From a bacterium UBP6_UBA1196 (GTDB taxonomy: Bacteria > UBP6 > UBA1177), in contig DBYC01000044.1 in NCBI GenBank assembly GCA_002310035.1, positions 1 to 11,039 on the forward strand: a stretch of 11,039 nt of DNA, read 5' to 3'. The notes under the pieces were generated by a model, which had not been told where the DNA came from, ran no database searches, and was given only the letters and a program-made list of their open reading frames with translations. The translations under genes were made by a program, and so were the position numbers. Shown here piece by piece: positions 7,498 through 11,039 of the stretch; the first letter of the stretch is position 1; each line of letters begins with the position of its first letter.

Positions 7498-7512
7498 TCA
7501 GAAAATTATTCT

Positions 7513-7549
7513 TGAAAATCTAAAAACAAAATTTAAATTAGGATTTTCA
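7513..7549. repeat. AT-rich inverted repeat after purL (weak terminator candidate)
   Basis: TGAAAATC (7513-7520) and GATTTTCA (7542-7549) can form an 8-bp stem around a 21-base AT-rich loop. Only two of the eight pairs are G-C and no uninterrupted U-run follows, so it is a poor intrinsic terminator. A six-pair all-AT hairpin also spans the purL stop codon (7493-7510). It is the only terminator-like structure between purL and the next promoter. Confidence 0.25.
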
Positions 7550-7576
7550 TAAAAATCTTTTAAAATATTTTCTTTG

Positions 7577-7585
7577 TGCTATTAT
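7577..7585 (+). promoter_or_regulatory. Extended -10 promoter for the secreted-protein/transglycosylase pair
   Basis: TGC followed by TATTAT (7580-7585) is an extended -10 element matching five of six core bases. The -35 region near 7557-7563 is poor, as is common for extended -10 promoters. Transcription would start near 7592, just upstream of GGAGGT (7600-7605). This supports the ATG at 7610 over any earlier start in the same frame. Confidence 0.5.
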
Positions 7586-7609
7586 TTAATGCTTTTGTCG
7601 GAGGTCGTT

Positions 7610-8470
7610 ATGAGGAAGTGTGTTTTTGCATTTATTTTATTTTTCACTTTTTTTCTTACAGCGCAGATCGTAGTCGAAAGTCCGGAAACAGACGCGCTGC
7701 TTGCGACGCAGATGATTCTTATAAACGAGCTCGCAATCGACAGCCGCACTGCCGATACCGAGCATTTTCTGGAGTATCTGGCGCAGTTCGCCAATGTGAT
7801 TTCGACGATCAAAAAAGGGCATGAAGCTGCGGCGAAAGTGTTGAAAATCGGCAGCAGGCTGAAAAACAGAGACAGCGCGGAATGGCTTGAAGAAGTTGAA
7901 GACGGCTTAAAAGGAACTTTCCCTGAAACAGCGGATTTCGTTTCTTCAGTTAAAGACGGTACGGCTTTAAATGCAGAATCCGGCGGCAAATATGCGGAAT
8001 ATGTCGCAGGATGGAATTCAAAAATACAGGAATATCATGCAAAACTACTTGAAAATTACGGCAGTCACATGATGTTTCCTGAACTTTTTCCGGCTGCCGC
8101 AAAATCGGGAAAAAATTTCGCGAATGGTGAGAATGCACAAAAAATTGTGCACAAGGCATGGCTCGAATCCGGTATGGAATACGAAATGAAAAACGATGTA
8201 GTTCGCGGCGGAATGTTCCGGCACTACTATGAGGAATACATGAAAAGCGCGAAGGAAAACGACAATATCGAGGCTCTCGGGCTCGCGAACCTGATGCAGG
8301 CCGCCTATGTTTCGGTTGAAACTCTGGAACATATACGGAAGAACATTGATCTGAAAGTAATGAACGAGCAGTTCAGCCGTGATTCCGCCGGATCTTATCT
8401 GAAGTTTCTTAAAGATGAAAAGGCGAAAAATAGCGGAACAAAAGGGAAAAACAGCATTTTTGGTTTATGA
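7610..8470 (+). CDS. Secreted helical protein of unknown function
   Basis: The protein has 286 residues from ATG 7610, chosen because GGAGGT lies 4 bases upstream and a promoter -10 lies just before it. The frame is open further upstream, from about 7574, but that would put coding sequence across the promoter. The N-terminus MRKCVFAFILFFTFFLTA-Q is a clear Sec signal peptide: positive n-region, hydrophobic core, probable cleavage after A18. There is no lipobox. The mature part is charged and looks almost wholly alpha-helical, with a probable amphipathic or coiled region at about 40-90 and another near 230-275. No catalytic motif is recognised. Signal peptide, helical layout, C-terminal charged helix and a lytic transglycosylase next door loosely recall VirB5/TrbJ-type minor pilus components of type IV secretion, but I see no diagnostic motif and no other secretion gene. 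A perfect 7-bp inverted repeat with an AAAA loop (8134-8151) lies in the coding sequence. Confidence 0.8.
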   Translation: MRKCVFAFILFFTFFLTAQIVVESPETDALLATQMILINELAIDSRTADTEHFLEYLAQFANVISTIKKGHEAAAKVLKIGSRLKNRDSAEWLEEVEDGLKGTFPETADFVSSVKDGTALNAESGGKYAEYVAGWNSKIQEYHAKLLENYGSHMMFPELFPAAAKSGKNFANGENAQKIVHKAWLESGMEYEMKNDVVRGGMFRHYYEEYMKSAKENDNIEALGLANLMQAAYVSVETLEHIRKNIDLKVMNEQFSRDSAGSYLKFLKDEKAKNSGTKGKNSIFGL

Positions 8471-8475
8471 TTTCC

Positions 8476-8479
8476 GGAG
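8476..8479 (+). promoter_or_regulatory. Shine-Dalgarno GGAG deciding the TTG start of the transglycosylase
   Basis: GGAG sits 6 bases before TTG 8486, the first usable start codon after the preceding TGA (8468-8470). The next candidate, ATG 8498, would be 18 bases from the SD and would delete part of the short hydrophobic N-terminus, so TTG is preferred. Confidence 0.6.
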
Positions 8480-8485
8480 TCGGTA

Positions 8486-9022
8486 TTGATTTTTGCGATG
8501 ATTTTTATGCTTTATGCGGATATTGATGTGAAGACGGCCGAACTTGTCGAGAGAGAGTATTCATGCATTGTAGAGGATGCTGTGAAAAAATACCCGTATA
8601 TATCCGCAAAAGGTGCTAAAACGATGATAAGTCCCGCTTTGATAAAGGCTGTGATATATGTCGAATCACGCGGAAAAGCAGATGCAAAGAGCGCGGCTGG
8701 GGCTTACGGACTTACGCAGATAATGCCCCGTACCGCGGAACTTCTTGGCTGCAGCTACGATAGTCTGGGTATTCCGAAAAACGCGGTCGAGTGTTCCGTG
8801 AAGTTTCTGGCTGCGCTTTTAACATACAACAAAGGCGATCTGGTGAAAACTTTGTCAGGCTACAACGGCGGAACTTATTCGACCGAGAGAAAACCTACTG
8901 AAAAAAGCGGCAGGCTTGCCGGAAAAATTTATGATAATCCCGAGACAAAAAGCTATGTTGCGGCTGTTCTCAGAATGTTCGACTTTTTTAAAAACAGAAA
9001 CAATGCGGTAAAATGCAAATAA
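8486..9022 (+). CDS. Slt/MltE-type lytic transglycosylase (GH23-like)
   Basis: The enzyme cleaves the MurNAc-GlcNAc bond of peptidoglycan, producing 1,6-anhydro ends. The protein has 178 residues from TTG 8486. The SLT domain covers about 45-165 with all expected landmarks: SPALIKAVIYVES with catalytic E60, AGAYGLTQIMP (71-81), SGYNGG (124-129) in place of the common YNAG, and NPETKSYVAAVL (151-162). It is close to a bare catalytic domain, as in small VirB1-like or phage/export-associated enzymes. The N-terminus MIFAMIFMLYA is hydrophobic but only about 10 residues long and has no positive charge, so it is a marginal signal or anchor. The gene begins 15 bases after the previous stop, in the same frame, and surely shares its transcript. 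Candidate roles are local wall opening for assembly of a secreted or envelope structure involving its neighbour, or general turnover. Family is secure; biological role unknown. Confidence 0.92.
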   Translation: MIFAMIFMLYADIDVKTAELVEREYSCIVEDAVKKYPYISAKGAKTMISPALIKAVIYVESRGKADAKSAAGAYGLTQIMPRTAELLGCSYDSLGIPKNAVECSVKFLAALLTYNKGDLVKTLSGYNGGTYSTERKPTEKSGRLAGKIYDNPETKSYVAAVLRMFDFFKNRNNAVKCK

Positions 9023-9056
9023 AATCAGGTTGTTATGCTTGTTTTGCGAAAAAATG

Positions 9057-9084
9057 TTGACATAGTGGAAACTTTTGATATAAA
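9057..9084 (+). promoter_or_regulatory. Near-consensus promoter for tRNA-Val and thrS
   Basis: A perfect TTGACA (9057-9062) is followed after 16 bases by TATAAA (9079-9084), then a GC-rich discriminator GCACGG typical of stable-RNA promoters under stringent control. The start would be near 9091, about 20 bases before the mature tRNA 5' end. Stringent control is inferred only from the discriminator. Confidence 0.75.
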
Positions 9085-9110
9085 GCACGGCAATTTTCTT
9101 GTTCATGTGT

Positions 9111-9185
9111 GGGCTCGTAGCTCAGCGGGAGAGCACTGCTTTGACGTAGCAGGGGTCAGTGGTTCGATCCCACTCGGGCCTACCA
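9111..9185 (+). tRNA. tRNA-Val, anticodon GAC, CCA encoded
   Basis: A full cloverleaf folds from the sequence. The acceptor stem is GGGCTCG/CGGGCCT, with G1-U72 and U5-G68 wobbles. U8-A9 follow, then the D arm GCTC...GAGC with an AGCGGGA loop, the anticodon arm CTGCT/AGCAG with loop TTGACGT, the variable loop GGGTC, and the T arm AGTGG/CCACT with TTCGATC. Discriminator A and genomic CCA follow. Positions 34-36 are GAC, which reads GUC and GUU valine codons. The final A of CCA is 19 bases from the thrS start codon, so tRNA processing should also shape the 5' end of the thrS message. An out-of-frame ATG begins at the last CCA base (9185) and is not a gene start. Confidence 0.97.
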
Positions 9186-9204
9186 TGTTTCTTTTGAGGT
9201 TGGT

Positions 9205-11039
9205 ATGTTTGAGATAATACTTCCCGACGGTAAAAAAGTCGAGTCTGAAATTTCTGAAAACTGGTTGTCATTCATAAAAAGGGAAATCGGCGAAGGGCTT
9301 GCGAAAGCGGCTGTAGCTGTTTCGATAAACGACAAACTTGTCGATGTAACGGCGGAAGTCGAATCGGGCAATATGTCGGTAATCACTATGAAAAATCCGG
9401 AAGGTGTCGCGATCATGCGTCACTCCGCTTCCCACATAATGGCCGATGCAGTACAGAAACTTTTCCCTGGCACGAAAGTCACGATCGGTCCTTCGATAGA
9501 GAACGGTTTTTATTACGATTTTGATTCTCCTCACCGTTTTTCGGTAGATGATTTCGAGGCTATCGAAAAGAAAATGTCCGAAATCGTGAAAGGCAGATTC
9601 CCTTTCATGAGAAAAGTCGTAACGAAAGAAGCCGCTATCGAGCTTTTCACCAAAATGGGTGAAAATTATAAAGTTGAAATCATTGAAGATCTTGGCGAAC
9701 CGTTCGTTTCGCTTTACTATCACGGCGATTTCGTCGATCTCTGCCGCGGTCCTCACGTTCCGAACACCGGTTTTGTAAAGGCTTTCAAACTGATGTCGGT
9801 CGCAGGCGCGTACTGGAGAGGCGACGAAAACAAAAGCATGCTCCAGAGGATCTATGCGACTGCGTTTCCGAACAAGGAAACTCTTGACGAATACCTCAAA
9901 ATGCTTGAGGAAGCGAAAGAGAGAGACCACAGAAAGATCGGTGCGGATCTTGACCTTTTCGCGTTTTCCGAAAATGTCGGCGGCGGACTTGTTCTCTGGA
10001 CTCCGAACGGCGGCATAGTCAGAACGGTCATCGAGAATTTCTGGCGCAAACAGCACGTAAGAAACGGATATAATCTGGTTTTCACTCCGCACATCGGAAG
10101 AAGCCTTCTCTGGGAAACGAGCGGACACCTCGGCTTCTACAAGGACGGAATGTACAATCCGATGGACATAGACGGCGAAGATTATTACGTAAAACCGATG
10201 AACTGTCCGTTCCACGTAATGCTTTATAAGAGAAAAAAATGGAGTTACCGTGAATTTCCGTTCAGATGGGCGGAACTCGGCACGGTCTACAGATATGAAA
10301 AATCGGGAACTCTCAACGGTCTGAAGCGCGTCCGCGGGTTTACTCAGGACGATGCTCACCTTTTCTGCAGGCTTGACCAGCTTGAAGACGAGATCAAACG
10401 CGTTCTCGATTTCTCGCTTTTCATGCTGAAGAGTTTCGAGTTTGAAAGTTTCAAACTTTTCCTCAGCACCCGTCCGAAAGAGTATGTCGGTGAGATCGAA
10501 GTCTGGAACAAGGCTGAAGGCGCATTGAAGGATGTTCTTGAAGCATCCGGTCTTCCGTGGGAGATCCAGGAAGGCGACGGCGCTTTCTACGGTCCGAAAA
10601 TCGATATAAACATCACCGATTCTATCGGAAGACTCTGGCAGCTTTCAACGGTTCAGGTCGACTTCAACCTGCCGGAAAGATTCGATATTTCCTATGTCGG
10701 CGAAGATGGGCAGGAACACCGTCCGATCATGCTCCACAGAGCTTTGCTCGGCTCTATCGAGCGTTTCTTCGGCGTTCTTATCGAGCACTTCAAAGGTGCT
10801 TTCCCGATGTGGCTTGCACCAGTTCAGGTCGCAGTTCTTCCGGTTTCGGAAAAACATATCGAAACAGCCGGGAAGCTGCTTCAGAAACTTGTCGCTAACG
10901 GAATCAGGGTAAAACTTGACGACAGAAACGAGAAGGTCGGCTACAAAATCCGTGAATGGTCTGTTCAGAAAGTTCCATACATCGTTGTCATCGGCGACAA
11001 CGAAGCGGATCTCAAGACCATAACGGTCAGAAAGAGAGG
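9205..11039 (+). CDS. thrS: Threonyl-tRNA synthetase (3' end beyond window)
   Basis: The enzyme charges tRNA-Thr with threonine in the cytoplasm and edits mischarged serine. The window holds 611 residues from ATG 9205. The family is about 640 long, so only roughly 30 C-terminal residues are cut off. Domains in order are TGS (1-62), editing domain (about 63-225), class II catalytic core (about 240-535) and anticodon-binding domain (about 536 onward). Key residues fall at the same numbers as in the E. coli enzyme: editing-site H73, H77, C180 and H184 (180/184 rather than 182/186), and zinc ligands C334, H385 and H511. Motif 2 appears as RWAELGTVYRYE (354-365) and motif 3 as HRALLGSIERFFG (511-523). 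GAGGT (9196-9200) precedes the ATG by four bases. No T-box or threonyl operator fits in the 19-base gap after tRNA-Val, so control probably comes from the shared tRNA promoter and RNA processing. infC is the common downstream partner but is not visible. Confidence 0.98.
   Translation, partial: MFEIILPDGKKVESEISENWLSFIKREIGEGLAKAAVAVSINDKLVDVTAEVESGNMSVITMKNPEGVAIMRHSASHIMADAVQKLFPGTKVTIGPSIENGFYYDFDSPHRFSVDDFEAIEKKMSEIVKGRFPFMRKVVTKEAAIELFTKMGENYKVEIIEDLGEPFVSLYYHGDFVDLCRGPHVPNTGFVKAFKLMSVAGAYWRGDENKSMLQRIYATAFPNKETLDEYLKMLEEAKERDHRKIGADLDLFAFSENVGGGLVLWTPNGGIVRTVIENFWRKQHVRNGYNLVFTPHIGRSLLWETSGHLGFYKDGMYNPMDIDGEDYYVKPMNCPFHVMLYKRKKWSYREFPFRWAELGTVYRYEKSGTLNGLKRVRGFTQDDAHLFCRLDQLEDEIKRVLDFSLFMLKSFEFESFKLFLSTRPKEYVGEIEVWNKAEGALKDVLEASGLPWEIQEGDGAFYGPKIDINITDSIGRLWQLSTVQVDFNLPERFDISYVGEDGQEHRPIMLHRALLGSIERFFGVLIEHFKGAFPMWLAPVQVAVLPVSEKHIETAGKLLQKLVANGIRVKLDDRNEKVGYKIREWSVQKVPYIVVIGDNEADLKTITVRKR

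Noticed and set aside
7493..7510. Hairpin AATAAT/ATTATT over the purL stop as a terminator
   Set aside because: The stem is six A-T pairs with no G-C and no following U-run, too weak for intrinsic termination.
7574..7609. Upstream extension of the secreted-protein gene by 12 codons
   Set aside because: It would place the start inside the extended -10 element and bury the signal peptide. The ATG at 7610 has an ideal SD and gives a normal signal peptide.
8134..8151. Perfect inverted repeat TGCACAA-AAAA-TTGTGCA
   Set aside because: It lies inside the coding sequence of the secreted protein, has no U-run after it, and a 7-bp repeat with a short loop is expected a few times by chance in 11 kb. 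It could still be an intragenic hairpin, but nothing else supports that.
9035..9217. Small open frame of 60 codons running through the tRNA gene
   Set aside because: It overlaps the promoter, the whole tRNA-Val and the thrS start in another frame, with no SD and no resemblance to a protein.
9268..10359. Long open frame (363 codons) on the minus strand opposite thrS
   Set aside because: It is antisense to the editing and catalytic domains of thrS, with no motif and no ribosome site. It is another shadow of biased codon use.

Overview
All genes in this window lie on the + strand. They form a compact run with strong Shine-Dalgarno (SD) sites, short gaps, and two TTG starts. The content points to a diderm (Gram-negative-type) bacterium that uses sigma-54: an rpoN gene with a PtsN-like EIIA behind it, tandem HD-GYP signalling, and a secreted lytic transglycosylase. 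The phylum cannot be fixed from the sequence. The large PurS-PurL fusion without a glutaminase domain occurs in several lineages, so it is only a weak taxonomic clue.

Layout. (A) 151-2436: a signalling operon of a winged-helix protein with a degenerate nucleotidyltransferase-like tail, a stand-alone CheY-like receiver, and a protein with two tandem HD-GYP domains. The last two share a reading frame and are separated only by one TAA. (B) 2508-7497: sigma-54 (rpoN), a PTS EIIA domain of the PtsN/fructose type, and FGAM synthase (purL). They are packed with gaps of 1 and 9 nt behind a good sigma-70-type promoter at 2456-2483. (C) 7610-9022: an unrecognised secreted protein followed, again in the same frame, by a small Slt-type lytic transglycosylase that starts at TTG. 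An extended -10 promoter precedes the pair. (D) 9111-11039: tRNA-Val(GAC) behind a near-consensus promoter, then thrS only 19 nt further on. thrS runs off the right edge about 30 codons short of its expected end.

How the genes may work together. Operon A is a plausible phospho-input to cyclic-dinucleotide hydrolysis route with a possible transcription factor attached. Operon B joins a nitrogen-type sigma factor, a PTS-Ntr-like phosphocarrier domain and a glutamine-dependent purine enzyme. Operon C is an envelope pair, and D is translation machinery. No insertion sequence, CRISPR array, integrase or phage gene is visible, and no gap between genes exceeds 300 bases. The most interesting features are the receiver/HD-GYP junction split by one stop codon, the catalytically empty nucleotidyltransferase-like regulator, the secreted-protein/transglycosylase pair with a marginal signal sequence on the enzyme, and the tRNA-Val that forms the 5' leader of thrS. 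No clearly new defence or mobile system was found.
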